A DNA stretch of 40,000 bases from Nannochloris sp. 'desiccata' (lineage: Eukaryota > Chlorophyta > Trebouxiophyceae > Chlorellales > Chlorellaceae), in contig JAGTXX020000006.1 of the NCBI GenBank assembly GCA_019044685.2, positions 1,125,001 to 1,165,000 of the forward strand, in the 5' to 3' direction. Within the stretch, counting starts at the first letter, position 1. Each line of letters starts with the position of its first letter. The notes under the pieces were generated by a model, which searched no databases, was not told the origin of the DNA, and worked only from the letters and a program-made list of their open reading frames with translations. A program made the translations under genes and the position numbers. Shown in pieces: positions 1-9,595 of the stretch.

Positions 1-1128
1 GAATACCGCCTATCCAACCATCCACGCTCCTTGATAGAAGGCAATGTGGGAGCTAGTACGCCAAATATAATATGCAGTAGTGTAAACATGAACGAACATT
101 CACTCCTACCTGATACTAGCTTGCCCATACAAAATGAAGGTAAGAGGGCCTCCAATGATAACATGCTGAAGGCGCGTACCCTCTTGACAGTAAGAGGGTC
201 GCTCATTAAGCGCGAAGAGCATAAACTTTCATTCCCTCTAATCATTGCCACTGAATACACTTGGGCTATTAGCTGCCATACGAGAGGGAGGGGCTGGCCT
301 AGCCCTGAAGATATGACGGCTAGCAGTCTGCTGCCCCACCCCATTTTGATAATATCAATTAGAAAACCCCCCACTCCTGGTGTCGCAGGAGCATCTAAAA
401 CTCTTTGGATACCTCTTGCTTTTCTTAGGAGGGGAAAGGCAAAGAAGATCATCTTGAAGACAACTAGAGTGAAGGTACGATGTCGCAAATAGAACTGCGG
501 GGCGGTTAGTGGGAGCGCCCAAGTGACCGAGCAAACTGGAATAGATAGTAATCGCTGCCACCGTTCATACCATGGGCAAGAAATATGCATTAATTGCACT
601 GCAGTATGTAACGTAAACCCCCATAGAGCGACCTTTACCTCAAAATCAACCCGCCTTCTCTGATCTTCAGTCAGCATTCTGAAATTATTTAACCAAGCGT
701 CGTCACCACAATTAACCAAATCAATAAATATCTTATTTTCGAAAGAAAAGAAAAAGAAATATGATTGCTTTATAGTTTTTACTGTAAAATTAAACTCGGT
801 TAATTTACCTCTCAGTTCTAATCGATTGCTTCATCACGCTGAATGTTATGCTGACATTTGATTGAATTGATCGATTTGATTCGTGGAGACCTTGTACCTT
901 CTGCTGTGATGTGCGTTTATCAAAAAAAATCCGCGCTTGGCAAATTAGAGCTGCCCTGTGCGGATAGTACAATTGAGTTCCCCTACAGTAAACTGGTCTC
1001 TGCTTTTTCAGAAACTGCTGGTGCAGGATGACTTCTGTTTTAAGTTGGTTACGGCTGCTTTGTAAAGACAAATGTTCAGGTATTAAAAACTTTACAAACT
1101 AGGAAAAACGACAAAAAAACGACGGCAC
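1..1128. other. Intergenic stretch with no recognised gene
   Basis: No reading frame in the first 1.1 kb looks like a protein family on either strand. The longest frame (31-492, plus) opens at a TTG and gives a composition without domain-like pattern. The stretch holds a short perfect hairpin at about 178-199 (eight-base arms around a six-base loop). The right end contains the probable 3' end of the SHMT transcript: the motif TGTAA, read on the minus strand at 1092-1096, is about 35 bases past the stop codon. The left part may contain the outer regions of a gene lying off the window. Confidence 0.5.
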
Positions 1129-2711
1129 TCAAAGACCAGGCATAGGGAAGCTGCTGGCAAACGCCTCGACTTCTGCCTTGAGCTGTTTCACTTGATCCAT
1201 GTTGGCACCAGCGCTATTTGCGTGAGCAGAAAAATCTTTCAACTTTCCAGGTGCTGGGGTCGATGCTTTTAGTTCCAGAGCAATCTTCACGCCACGGTCA
1301 ATAAAATCAGCCACCCGCTTGAAGTCCTCCTCCTTGAAACCACGAGTAGTGAGGGCAGGAGTACCAACACGAATGCCACCTGGGACGACAGCAGATTGAT
1401 CCCCAGCAACGCTGTTTTTATTCAAAGTAATAGAAACCAAGTCGAGCACTGTCTGCACACGAGCACCATCGATGCCAGAGGGCTTCAAGTCTACCAAGAT
1501 CAAATGATTGTCAGTGCCGCCAGAAACAATACAGTAGCCAAGCTCCTGAAGACGGTCTGAAAGAGCACGAGCATTAGCAATAACTTGCTTTTGGTATTCT
1601 TTGAACTCGGGGGTGGCAGCAGCGTGAAGAGCTACTGCCAAGCCAGAAATGGTATGGTTGTGGGGGCCGCCCTGAAGACCTGGGAACACAGCTTGATTAA
1701 TATCAGCTTCCAAGTGTTTGCGGTAGAAGATCATACCACCACGAGGTCCACGAAGAGACTTGTGGGTGGTGGTAGTGACAACATCAGAGTAAGGGAAAGG
1801 GCTGTCGACGACTCCCGCTGCCACCAGTCCAGAAATATGAGCCATATCGGACATAAGATATGCCCCCACAGAGTCGGCAATCGCGCGCATACGGGGGTAG
1901 TCAAAGTCACGAGAGTATGCTGATGCACCAGCAATGATGAGTCTGGGGCGGAATAGCGTAGCAGACTTCTCCAGGGCGTCGTAATCAACAGTGCCGGTGG
2001 CCTCATTCAAGCGATACGGCATAGACTCGAAATAAACAGAAGTAGCAGATACACGGCGTTTGGGGGTCATGAAACCGTGGGTCAAATGGCCTCCATGGGG
2101 CAAATCAAGCCCCATGATGCGATCGTGGGGGTTTAACAAGGCAGTGTATACAGCAAAGTTGGCCGGAGAGCCAGACAGCGGTTGGACATTAACACCCCAT
2201 TCTGTAGGGTCCAATCCAAACGCCTCCAATGCTCGCTTCTGACAAAGACGTTCGCATTCATCAATAAACTCATTGCCGCCGTAGTAGCGGGCCCCAGGGA
2301 GACCCTCACTGTACTTGTTTGTCATGCAACTGCCAACCGCCGTCATGACAGCCCGGGAAGTGAAATTCTCAGAAGCGATCAACTCCAGGCCAGAAACTTG
2401 GCGTTTCTTTTCGTGGCGAATAAGGTTTGCAATCTCGGGATCGCACTCTTCGAGGGGAGAGTCTGCCTGGAACATTTTTGCACCTGGAAACGAAAGAAAA
2501 TCTGTTAATGATGAAAGAAGGCACTCTTGAGCAAAGTGAGCTGAAACCACAGGAAAATCTATATCCCGTGGTATTTGACCTATCAGGATATATGCTCACC
2601 AGCTGGAGGGCTTGCCAAAGTAGCAACCGTAACTTTGCGTGCATGCTTGCGAGACACGCTGGAAGGACGGTGCAGGAGGGTAGCCCCTTTGATGGAAGGA
2701 GCGGCAAACAT
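1129..2711 (-). CDS. SHM: Serine hydroxymethyltransferase, probably plastid form
   Basis: Interconverts serine plus tetrahydrofolate with glycine plus methylene-tetrahydrofolate, using pyridoxal phosphate (PLP). Two exons: 2600-2711 and 1129-2483, joined in phase across a 116-base GT-AG intron to give about 488 residues. Exon 1 encodes 37 residues rich in Ser, Arg, Lys and Ala, read as a transit peptide. The conserved body then begins with the [12 protein letters not shown] region. The early motif [11 protein letters not shown], the glycine-rich substrate region and the PLP site [14 protein letters not shown] are intact, with the Schiff-base lysine near residue 279. The C-terminal region with [14 protein letters not shown] is also present. 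The start at 2711 was chosen because it supplies the transit peptide; a start inside the intron would give a cytosolic-length protein. Plastid rather than mitochondrial targeting is inferred from composition only. Confidence 0.95.
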
Positions 2712-2963
2712 CTTAGTTACAGTATCGCCTTTTAAACCTAGACAGATGCGCTGTTCTAATACGCTTGGTATTTAGTTTTTCGTGATTGATTATTTGAAAT
2801 AATTTCAAATTTCCAAGCCGCTGGATAAGCAGGGCTTCAAAACAATAGGGCGTTCTGAGTAATTTACGACAAATTAATAATTACAAACTATTTAGTATAT
2901 AGACGCCTGTCTTTGGTCCTCCCTTTTCAATGTGTGGCCCAACCACGACGGCCGTGCTGCAAA

Positions 2964-2979
2964 AGAGAGAGAGAGAGAG
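2964..2979. repeat. GA dinucleotide microsatellite
   Basis: A run of about eight GA units seen directly. It adjoins the sequence TTACAGCCTTTA, which also follows a CT-rich tract at 19925-19936. On the minus strand this reads TAAAGGCTGTAA and contains the TGTAA poly(A) motif. Confidence 0.8.
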
Positions 2980-3169
2980 TTACAGCCTTTAGCATAAAGA
3001 ATATGCTAAATCATAGAGGAACAATGACAGGACGCAGGTGCAATTAGAAAAGAAAAAGCAAGAGAAATATATGAAAACAGCAAAATCAGAGAGATACTAT
3101 AAGTCCAAAAACATCGCCACCGTCGCCGTTGATCACAGACACCAAGTGGTGTGAACAATTCTCAGGGTC

Positions 3170-3358
3170 CTACCTAGGACGTAAGACGCCAGAAGACCTT
3201 ACACTACGGCTTCCACGCCCAGAACCGGGAGGTCTACCACGAGGATGGTTGGTAGGTTGATACGGTTGTGTCAGCCCAGGATTCGGCCGGCCTCGTGGTG
3301 CACCTGTACAACGGCGTCTATTGGGGACTCCAGAAGTTTCTCCTCCAGAAGTATCTCC
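3170..3358 (-). pseudogene. RG-rich orphan reading frame A (gene fragment or terminal exon)
   Basis: An open minus-strand frame of 62 codons, bounded upstream by an in-frame TGA and ended by TAG at 3170-3172. It has no obvious start codon. It is rich in Arg, Gly and Pro, with two RGRP motifs and the stretch YQPTNHPRGRPPGS. A related frame with YMPTGNSRGRPLGS lies at 20091-20231, also on the minus strand and also followed by TAAAGGCTGTAA about 160 to 190 bases downstream. It could be the last exon of an RGG-type RNA-binding protein whose upstream exons I cannot find, or a decayed duplicate. A competing frame through the same bases is also open for about 30 codons, so coding status is uncertain. 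Confidence 0.3.
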
Positions 3359-3632
3359 TCACTAGGTCAACCCATACTTTGCTGTGATCTAGGGCTAGTG
3401 CGTGGCAAGGTGTGGGGGCTTGATGAAGGCAGGGGGTACATAATTATATTCTGCTAGGATATAAAAAAGCTTGGACAGACGCTCTTCACTGCTTACAATC
3501 ACGTTCAGATATCTCTTACAAATTACTATTAATGTAGCCGAATACGTCAAATAAAGGGTATTTTATTTAAAAGAAAAGTAGTACAAATGAATCCTTGGGT
3601 CTCTTGCAAAAACATTAAATAATACGAGATAC

Positions 3633-4753
3633 CTAGAGAGCGTCTTCAAGCGCCCGCATTTGTGCTTCAAAATCATCATCATCTATGACATCAACATCAA
3701 TATCAAAATCTTCTATAACTTCATTATTAGCAAGTTGTGGTTCTAGGGGCTCTTGATCAGTATTTAGTGCAGACTTTATCTCAAAGCCGCTGTTGTCACT
3801 TTTCTCTCTTGAGGTTCTGGCTGAGACAGGTGGCTTATCTATTACTTTAGCTACAGGAGCAGAAGGAGCTGCGGCAGATACTTCTGTTTTCATGGGTTTA
3901 GTTTCTGTCTTTACCTTCTTCTGCGCTCTAATTTCTTCAATCGTTTTTGGTGCGTTAAAAACAGTGTCCTCTATGGGACCTGCAGGAGGTTGCACCTTTT
4001 TATGCTGCAGTATCGGCTTTGATGGTTGATTTGATGGCCCCATTCCAGCATTAAAATTACGGAAATCTTCTGTATCTTTACGTTTTCTATCCTTTGCCAG
4101 CACGTTTTGAATACCAAGGGGATCATTTGTTGCTGGCGGAGGCTCAGCTGCTCTGCCAAGAAGCTTAGAGGGGCGCTGACCTGCCCCAGCCTCGAGATGA
4201 GCATGCATACATTCCTGTAATGGGCGTATAGAAGGCCTGACGGGTTTTGCTAAACCATTTGGCGCGCTAACATGGCCCTGTACAGAAGGCATTACATCAC
4301 ACTTGGCAGGCGGCAGTGCGCGAACAGGTAGTACTGGGGCAGTGACACTCGCGGCATAAGCAATGGGTACAAGATCAGGATTGGAAGCACCCTCTGAAAA
4401 CAGGTTTGTCTTTAGTTTAGTCTGCGTACCGGAGAAAAGTTGGGTAAGAAAGAAGAGATTGCTGGTTGGCTGTATCACGCAGGTCACCGTCACAGCTGAT
4501 ACAAGACACTTAAATGTTGACAGAAAATGATACAACTAATTTAGCAAACCTGATCATGGCGGAAAAGGCATTGATTTCCCTTTGAACATCGGCCTTGAAG
4601 GAAGTAGTAGCATTTTTCACTTTGTTTGACGTGGCCGCTCTCTCCGATGTCAGCAGGGAGTTTAGCAGGGTCATGCTTGAATGGACAAACCCCTCCGTTC
4701 CTACATTGTCCCTTCAAAAAGTAGACGCAATCAACCGATCCTCGCAAATCCAT
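3633..4753 (-). CDS. CCCH zinc-finger protein, ZC3H11A-like
   Basis: Two exons, 4550-4753 and 3633-4421, joined in phase 0 across a 128-base intron (CAG|GTTTGC to ACGCAG|ACT), give about 330 residues. Exon 1 carries two adjacent zinc fingers of the spacing C-x7-C-x5-C-x3-H: CVYFLKGQC...CPFKH and CYYFLQGRC...CLFRH. This paired N-terminal arrangement is typical of the ZC3H11A family, associated with mRNA export. The rest is mostly disordered, with a short TIEEIRAQKK segment near the middle. It ends in a very acidic tail (FDIDVDVIDDDDFEAQM) rich in Asp. A second possible acceptor at TTTTCAG would break phase and was rejected. RNA binding is a family inference; the exact orthologue is not settled. 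Confidence 0.8.
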
Positions 4754-5189
4754 AATTATTCTACTTGGTTTGAGAAGGAGAAAACAATGCTCCCAAAAAG
4801 ATCGAAATTATTGCGTGGAAGGGGTGGGTCATGCACATTTACTCAGCAAATTTAGTAGCATGATTAAGTCAAATTTCTTCCTTTGGGCAACAGACCTACG
4901 CTTCTTTCCGTAGCTGGGAAAGAAGGATCTTTTACATAAAAATCACTGGCAGGAATGTAAGGTCGTGTATTCGCGAGTATGAGGATTCTCTCCTAATTTT
5001 AGAGAAATGCAGTGTGTATTAGTGGGTAATTGGACAACCAAAACTTTGAGAGGTTAGCTCTCTCTTTCTATCTGGGGTGTCCTCCTGGGTTCCCAACGTA
5101 CGGCGGCCAAAGTGTGAAGACCTTCTTTAATAAAACAGGGAAATGAAGGCAGATTTTCCAAATGGCAATTGCTCTTAAGGTTTACACTT
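4754..5189. other. Gap: zinc-finger gene promoter and uL3m 3' end
   Basis: No convincing gene. The left side is the upstream region of the minus-strand zinc-finger gene. The right edge contains TGTAA (minus strand, 5182-5186) only four bases after the uL3m stop, which implies a very short 3' untranslated region. A pyrimidine-rich stretch and a GC-rich patch near 5060-5110 are unexplained. Confidence 0.5.
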
Positions 5190-6275
5190 TTATTCTTTAT
5201 ATTCGAAAGGATCTGTACCCTGCTTTTCTGCTATAGTAACCTCGCCGACTTCACCCTCCGTAATGGACGGGACTGGCAAAGGAGGTTGGTCGTGTGCTTG
5301 TTTGCGCACTGCATCTCGGATGAGTACAAAGTTACCTTTATGACCTGGTACCTGACCACGCACATATATTAGATTTCTCTGGGGATCAACTCGCCAGACC
5401 TGACAGCTCTGCACGGTCCTCCGCTTTCCACCCATGCGCCCGGCCATCTTTTTGCCTTTAAACACCTTGCCAGGATCCTGTAGAAAGAAAGAAGCAATAA
5501 TTTTATTATAGCTTCCAATAAATGTCCGAATAAGTAATATATACACAAAATATTCAAATGAAAATAAACAAACCTGACAACCGCCAGTTGAACCTGCACC
5601 ACGGTGAGCTAAAGAATTGCCATGTGAGGCTGGCTGTCCTGCAAATCCCCAACGTTTCATTACTCCTTGAAATCCTTTTCCTATGGACGTGCCACTGACG
5701 TCGACATACTGCCCAGCTACAAAATGGGAGGCTAAAAGAGAAAAGCCTACCGGAAGCAAAGCATCAGGCGTGACTTTAAACTCAGCTACTTTGCGCTTAA
5801 TGGGGACACCAGCTGCAGAGAAGTGGCCACGCAAAGTTCCAGATACCTGCTTGGGACGCTTTGCACCGCACCCTAGCTGCAGTGCGAGATACCCATCCGT
5901 CTCAGGCCGCTTGACCTGTACCACCTGGCAGTCGTCAACCCATAGCACAGTCAAAGGCATGCGAGCACCCCAGTGGTCCCACTCTTGAGTCATTCCGACC
6001 TTGACAGCAATCAGACCAGAACGGCGAGTGCGCGCAGGGGAGCCGTCCATCTCCTGTGCTGTCTTCGACATCGACGCCGTCGAGGAAGGCTCCAAGTCCG
6101 CACCTACCACAGCGTGAGCCGCGGGAGCAGCACTACTCATTTCTCTAGCTAAAACAGACCCAGCTCTGACGAATATGTCCCGCATACATCTAATATCTAC
6201 GTGCTGCCTCCTAAGCATTTGTGCAGCAGAAACGCCATCTAGTAGCCCCACTGCTGCAGATAAATATCGCAGCAT
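5190..6275 (-). CDS. MRPL3: Mitochondrial ribosomal protein uL3m
   Basis: Large-subunit ribosomal protein of the bacterial L3 type. Two exons, 5574-6275 and 5190-5477, encode about 329 residues. The conserved core starts at GLIAVKVGMTQEWDHWGARM and includes GKGFQGVMKRWGFAGQPASHG. After the splice it continues with the DPGKVFKGKKMAGRMGG loop and the VRGQVPGHKGNFVLIRDA segment. The core resembles plant mitochondrial L3 rather than plastid L3. About 80 residues precede it; they are rich in Ala, Arg and Ser and read as a mitochondrial presequence. The 96-base intron (CAG|GTTTGT to CTACAG|GAT) contains no stop in the coding frame, so unspliced RNA would simply add 32 hydrophobic residues. The family core is contiguous only when the intron is removed. 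Start is the first in-frame ATG. Confidence 0.93.
   Translation of the reverse strand: MLRYLSAAVGLLDGVSAAQMLRRQHVDIRCMRDIFVRAGSVLAREMSSAAPAAHAVVGADLEPSSTASMSKTAQEMDGSPARTRRSGLIAVKVGMTQEWDHWGARMPLTVLWVDDCQVVQVKRPETDGYLALQLGCGAKRPKQVSGTLRGHFSAAGVPIKRKVAEFKVTPDALLPVGFSLLASHFVAGQYVDVSGTSIGKGFQGVMKRWGFAGQPASHGNSLAHRGAGSTGGCQVCLFSFEYFVYILLIRTFIGSYNKIIASFFLQDPGKVFKGKKMAGRMGGKRRTVQSCQVWRVDPQRNLIYVRGQVPGHKGNFVLIRDAVRKQAHDQPPLPVPSITEGEVGEVTIAEKQGTDPFEYKE
5478..5573 (-). other. Stop-free 96-base intron in the uL3m gene
   Basis: GT-AG intron whose length is a multiple of three and which reads through in frame as 32 hydrophobic residues (VCLFSFEYF...SFFLQ). The insert interrupts the conserved TGGCQ/DPGKVFKG junction, so it is read as an intron rather than an insertion. 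Confidence 0.85.
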
Positions 6276-6723
6276 GGCAGCGTTATCCTAAGGTTAGCTC
6301 TGATCGTTCGATGCGCTTGAATACTATTGCCGCTCGTCGAAAGCTTTAAGATTGCATTTTTTTCAAAAACAATCCTAGAAGAGATGGGACCTGGCTGCGT
6401 CTGCGATATATGAAATTAGCCCTGATGAAGCTTAATTTGTATTAACTGACAATTATAATTACAAGAAAGTTGCTGGCAGCAATGCCACTCGTTAGAGAGA
6501 TGCAAACTTTAATTTAAAAGGAAGTGACGACAATGGGCACCAGAAACAGTAGCCTTCATCACTCGCCGACGTCTATTCTGCGGAGCTAAATGCATGGCAC
6601 AAATTGGCAATATGTCACAGTATGGTAGTACGTGCCAAATCTGACAATAATAAATTGACAGGGTGTTCATGTTGTTAAGGCGGAACGCCTGTACCGAACA
6701 GACCGAGTAATAAAATCAAGCCT
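6276..6723. other. Gap: uL3m promoter and cyclase-like gene 3' flank
   Basis: No reading frame or RNA gene recognised. It is AT-rich and contains the upstream region of uL3m on the left and the 3' flank of the minus-strand cyclase-like gene on the right. Confidence 0.5.
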
Positions 6724-7833
6724 TTACTTAGTGTTATTGCGCTCTCGTACAGCATATTGAGCGAAGACGTCCATGTCTTTTTGGAGGATACTTTCAACTA
6801 GAGGAGTGAGCAACTGCAGGGGGAAAAGAAGACAACAGGCGTTAAGCAGCACGGCTTTTTAACATTAAGATAAAGGAGAAGTAGTCGTGTTGCGGAAATA
6901 AAATAACGTCATTACTTGCGTTCGCAAATGGGGCTAGTACATTAGGCACTTCGTACGAAATCGTCAATTTTATTGCGCATTTCTCTGGACCTTTTTTCAT
7001 AAATCTAATTTGCCCACGGTTTTGCACCTCCAAGGCACCCAAGGAGCCACCAGAAGATCCTGGTACCGACCTCCAATGGATCTTTTGAAACTTTAAAGGG
7101 GTCATATTAAGTGCAATCCAGCTAAATTCCCACTGCAGAAGGGAGAACAGGGGGTAATGAAGGCAAAAGTTATTAGAAATAAGGGTTGTGACGGTAACAG
7201 CCACGTTATTTTGTTTTCAAGTAAATCTACTTTGAACCTTGGCTTGGCTTTGTTGTTCACAAATGAATAACTACCTACCTGTCTATTAAATTGATACGTA
7301 GAAAGTGTCCATTTGGAAAGTTTAGGGTCGTCCTCCATGACTACAACACTTGTTATCCACGCCATCCACTCCGGAATGCGGGAACGATCTTCCCATAATG
7401 CCCATGCCTCCTCCAATGCCACGTCCACATCTGTCTGTGCACTGTTCTCCAGCCATTGGCTTGCTCGCCACTTCGCACCATTTTGAGGAGCATTCAGCTT
7501 GCGGAATGCAGCATGGGCTCGCCATGGCCGGACGCCGAACCTTGTGTGATAGCCAGCTAAACGAGGGTGTTGCGAACTAACCGTCTACAGAAAAGCACAA
7601 ACGCAGCATGACAACATGATTGCATATGGCAACAAATAGAGCAGAGAAGGATAGAAATCAGTGTTTAATCATGTTGTGCATTCTCACCAACATTCTTTTG
7701 GAAATGATCTCGGACCAGAAAGATCCTTGTTTCGCTGATGAATCCACCAGGGACGATATCCGCCTCGCTGAATATGTCCTAGAAATAATTTTCGGGGTCT
7801 GATATTACAAATTGACGAAGAATCTAGCCCCAT
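6724..7833 (-). CDS. Polyketide cyclase/START-like protein, probably plastid
   Basis: Four exons are proposed: 7688-7833 (tentative), 7279-7576, 6920-7132 and 6724-6813, giving 248 residues in phase. The conserved part runs from VALEEAWALWEDRSRIPEWM, through MKKGPEKCAIKLTISYEVPNVLAPF, to LLTPLVESILQKDMDVFAQYA. This matches the plant polyketide cyclase/dehydrase and lipid-transport family, a helix-grip lipid-binding fold. The last intron appears to be GC-AG: AAC|GCAAGT to CTGCAG|TTG is the only junction found that keeps the family pattern; a GT donor three bases further on breaks the frame. Exon 1 (MGLDSSSICNIRPRK...) is basic and could be a transit peptide. It rests on a good donor (TTG|GTGAGA) and a weak acceptor (GGTTAG), so the N-terminus is uncertain. 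No ligand or substrate can be named. Confidence 0.75.
6814..6919 (-). other. Probable GC-AG intron
   Basis: Donor AAC|GCAAGT and acceptor CCCCCTGCAG|TTG, 106 bases. GCAAGT is the usual consensus of the GC donor class. The competing GT donor (GCAA|GTAATG) would create a premature stop after splicing to the same acceptor. Confidence 0.65.
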
Positions 7834-8130
7834 TCATGTTCTGTCCTCAATTGAGATTTCAACTTGCAGCAGTCACTCAAGCATAGTGCTGAGCGCTGTT
7901 CTTTTTGGTGCTGCGTGCCAGATCACTTCATCGCTGAGCTTGTCTTAAGTACGCCCGTATGTTTATATAAGTAGCAGATGATCTACAAAGAGGGTAACTA
8001 AATGTATGCAAAATTTATAGAATATGGAATATAACGTTCGTTTGTCGATTTAGCTGGAGGACAAGTGCTGCAGCCAAAGGAGGGACAAAGACATTTTACA
8101 AACAAGATAAAAGCATGATCTAGCTCAAAT
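7834..8130. other. Gap: upstream of cyclase-like gene, 3' flank of TOM1-like gene
   Basis: No gene recognised. TGTAA on the minus strand at 8096-8100, 31 bases after the stop at 8131, is the likely poly(A) signal of the TOM1-like gene. Confidence 0.55.
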
Positions 8131-9135
8131 TTACTCCTGTGGCAATTCTTCATACTCCTGTTCTGGTTGTGGTGTCCTTTTCGGGGGCAGTTTGCGTAAA
8201 ATATAAAGTACCAGTGCAGACGGAATCACCTCTGCTCCTCCATAATATACCAAGTTAAGCAGAGGGTGGCCCAAGACATCAAGATCGGCATGAACTTGAT
8301 CAAATGTGGACCATGCCATGATTATACTGCGGAAGAGGAAGCAGGTAGCGCAGATAGAGGTCACCATGCCCACCTCGCGCAGCTTTTTACGGCGGCCTCG
8401 GCTCTCAATAGGGAAACGGCGCAACATGAGGAAAAGACGGCCACCATAAAGCAAAAATCCGCCTGCCGCAGCAGCCGAAACCAAAGCCAAGAAGCAACCG
8501 GATACTTCTCGTGCCAACTGCTGGTGTTCAGGCACAGTGGCCATTGAACATGCCAACCATAACACAACCTGCGTTGAGTACACAACAATGTTGATGCCCA
8601 CAAAGCCAGGGCGCAACGAAGAAACTGGGAGGCTGCGAGCTTGGTAATAAATCTCAGCCCAAAAAAGCACTAACAAAGTATAGGTGGAAAAAAAGAGGAG
8701 GCCAGGCAGGTCTAAGAGGATGGTTCGAGGCAGGGCCGATAATCCTTGCACCGGCTCTCGGAAAGCAAACACTGTCGCACGCAGACCAGAGACTAAAAGG
8801 TTGAGAAGGTGGAAAACTTTTTGGGTAGTCCAACCGTATTCAGGAACTCGGATCTGAATGCGGATGATTTGTACCTGCAAGCCGCACAAATTTGTCTATT
8901 AGTTTTGACAAAAGACAGCTATACCCTAGGGCGTTAGTGATGAGGAGGGCAAACAAAAATCAGGCAGAGGCTAAGCAGGAAAAAAGCAGGCATGTTGAAA
9001 TCTTACCAGTGCCACCGCTGCAAGTAGTCCATATGCTACTGCAAGGCCATCAAAAACATTTTTTCCTTCCCGAAACCACTGCCCCCAGGTTGCTGCGAGC
9101 AACAAATTTTGAAATTGTGGAGAGATTGGTCGCAT
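8131..9135 (-). CDS. TOM1/TOM3 (THH1) family seven-helix membrane protein
   Basis: Two exons, 9007-9135 and 8131-8874, joined in phase 0 (CACTG|GTAAGA to TTGCAG|GTA), give 290 residues. The family pattern is clear: [70 protein letters not shown] and [16 protein letters not shown]. Seven membrane spans are expected and the hydrophobic segments fit. The family was defined in plants, where TOM1 and TOM3 sit in the tonoplast and are co-opted by tobamovirus replication. The normal cellular role is not firmly known. The start is the first ATG of exon 1; an upstream GTG in the same frame was not used. Confidence 0.92.
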
Positions 9136-9595
9136 TTCTCTGCGCTTCCCTTCCACTAAGCAGCAAAGGTAGTTATTTTTGCAGGGTTTTTAAATCCTGT
9201 TTATTATTACAGTCTCAAAAGCGGATCAACGCAAGGTTTAATCGAACTCAGAATTTAATACTGCTTGAAGAGAACACAACGCGCAAGTAAATCAAACTGA
9301 ATAAACTATCATCTCGTTTGGCTTTAAAATCAAAAACGGCGTTTTGAGTAAAAATTCTAGACTTCTCAAGAAGTTTCTTTCATGCGCCGAAGCCCCTTGA
9401 AAAGAGGTTCTGAGGGCACCATCTCAATTCTCTTGTTTAGGAATTAAAATGGTGCCTCCGCGCATTCGGGTAGTTATTGAGGAGGGGCAGCATGCAGCTG
9501 AGAATTAAATGGGCGACCGAGAAATTCCAGAGAGTGTCGACGTATTTCTCCACGACGGGGACTTTTCTTCCCCTTAAATAATCTGTTAAGACCAA
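9136..9595. other. Gap: TOM1-like promoter and a hairpin
   Basis: No gene recognised. The left side is upstream of the TOM1-like gene. A stable-looking hairpin at 9415-9456 is listed separately. The right edge is the 3' flank of the VOC-family gene. Confidence 0.5.
9415..9456. repeat. Inverted repeat that can form a two-part hairpin
   Basis: Outer arms GGCACCAT and ATGGTGCC pair over eight bases. Three unpaired bases on each side are followed by an inner five-base stem (AATTC with GAATT) and a ten-base loop. It lies between a 3' end and a 5' end, outside any coding frame I accept. It could be a structured RNA, a cruciform, or the trace of a small mobile element. Confidence 0.6.

Larger units (their letters stand above)
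2712..3632. other. Long gap with SHMT promoter and an RG-rich orphan frame
   Basis: The part next to 2711 should hold the SHMT promoter. It contains a near-palindrome of nine-base arms (ATTTGAAAT, one base, ATTTCAAAT) at about 2792-2810. A GA microsatellite lies at about 2964-2979, followed by a block (about 2980-3010) shared with the gap at 19.9 kb. An open frame on the minus strand at 3170-3358 is listed separately. The segment 3360-3632 contains the 3' flank of the CCCH zinc-finger gene and nothing else that I recognise. Confidence 0.45.

Noticed and set aside
31..492. 153-codon plus-strand frame in the first gap
   Set aside because: Starts at TTG, no domain-like pattern, no splice or poly(A) context.
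805..1071. 88-codon minus-strand frame
   Set aside because: No family resemblance; it lies just past the SHMT poly(A) motif and has no support.
2935..2965. A further exon of orphan frame A, spliced through CTCTTTTGCAG after CCTAG|GTAGGA
   Set aside because: It gives a short readable tail (VVVGPHIEKGGP...), but the proposed poly(A) motif lies before it and the parallel locus B has no counterpart. Kept only as an alternative.
2964..2979. GA tract as a promoter element of SHMT
   Set aside because: More than 250 bases upstream and also present as CT next to an unrelated gene; a plain microsatellite is simpler.
6841..6920. GT donor GCAA|GTAATG with a closer acceptor AAAAAG for the last intron of the cyclase-like gene
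   Set aside because: It stays in frame but inserts about 14 hydrophobic residues into the family's closing helix and gives a 60-base intron without a pyrimidine tract.
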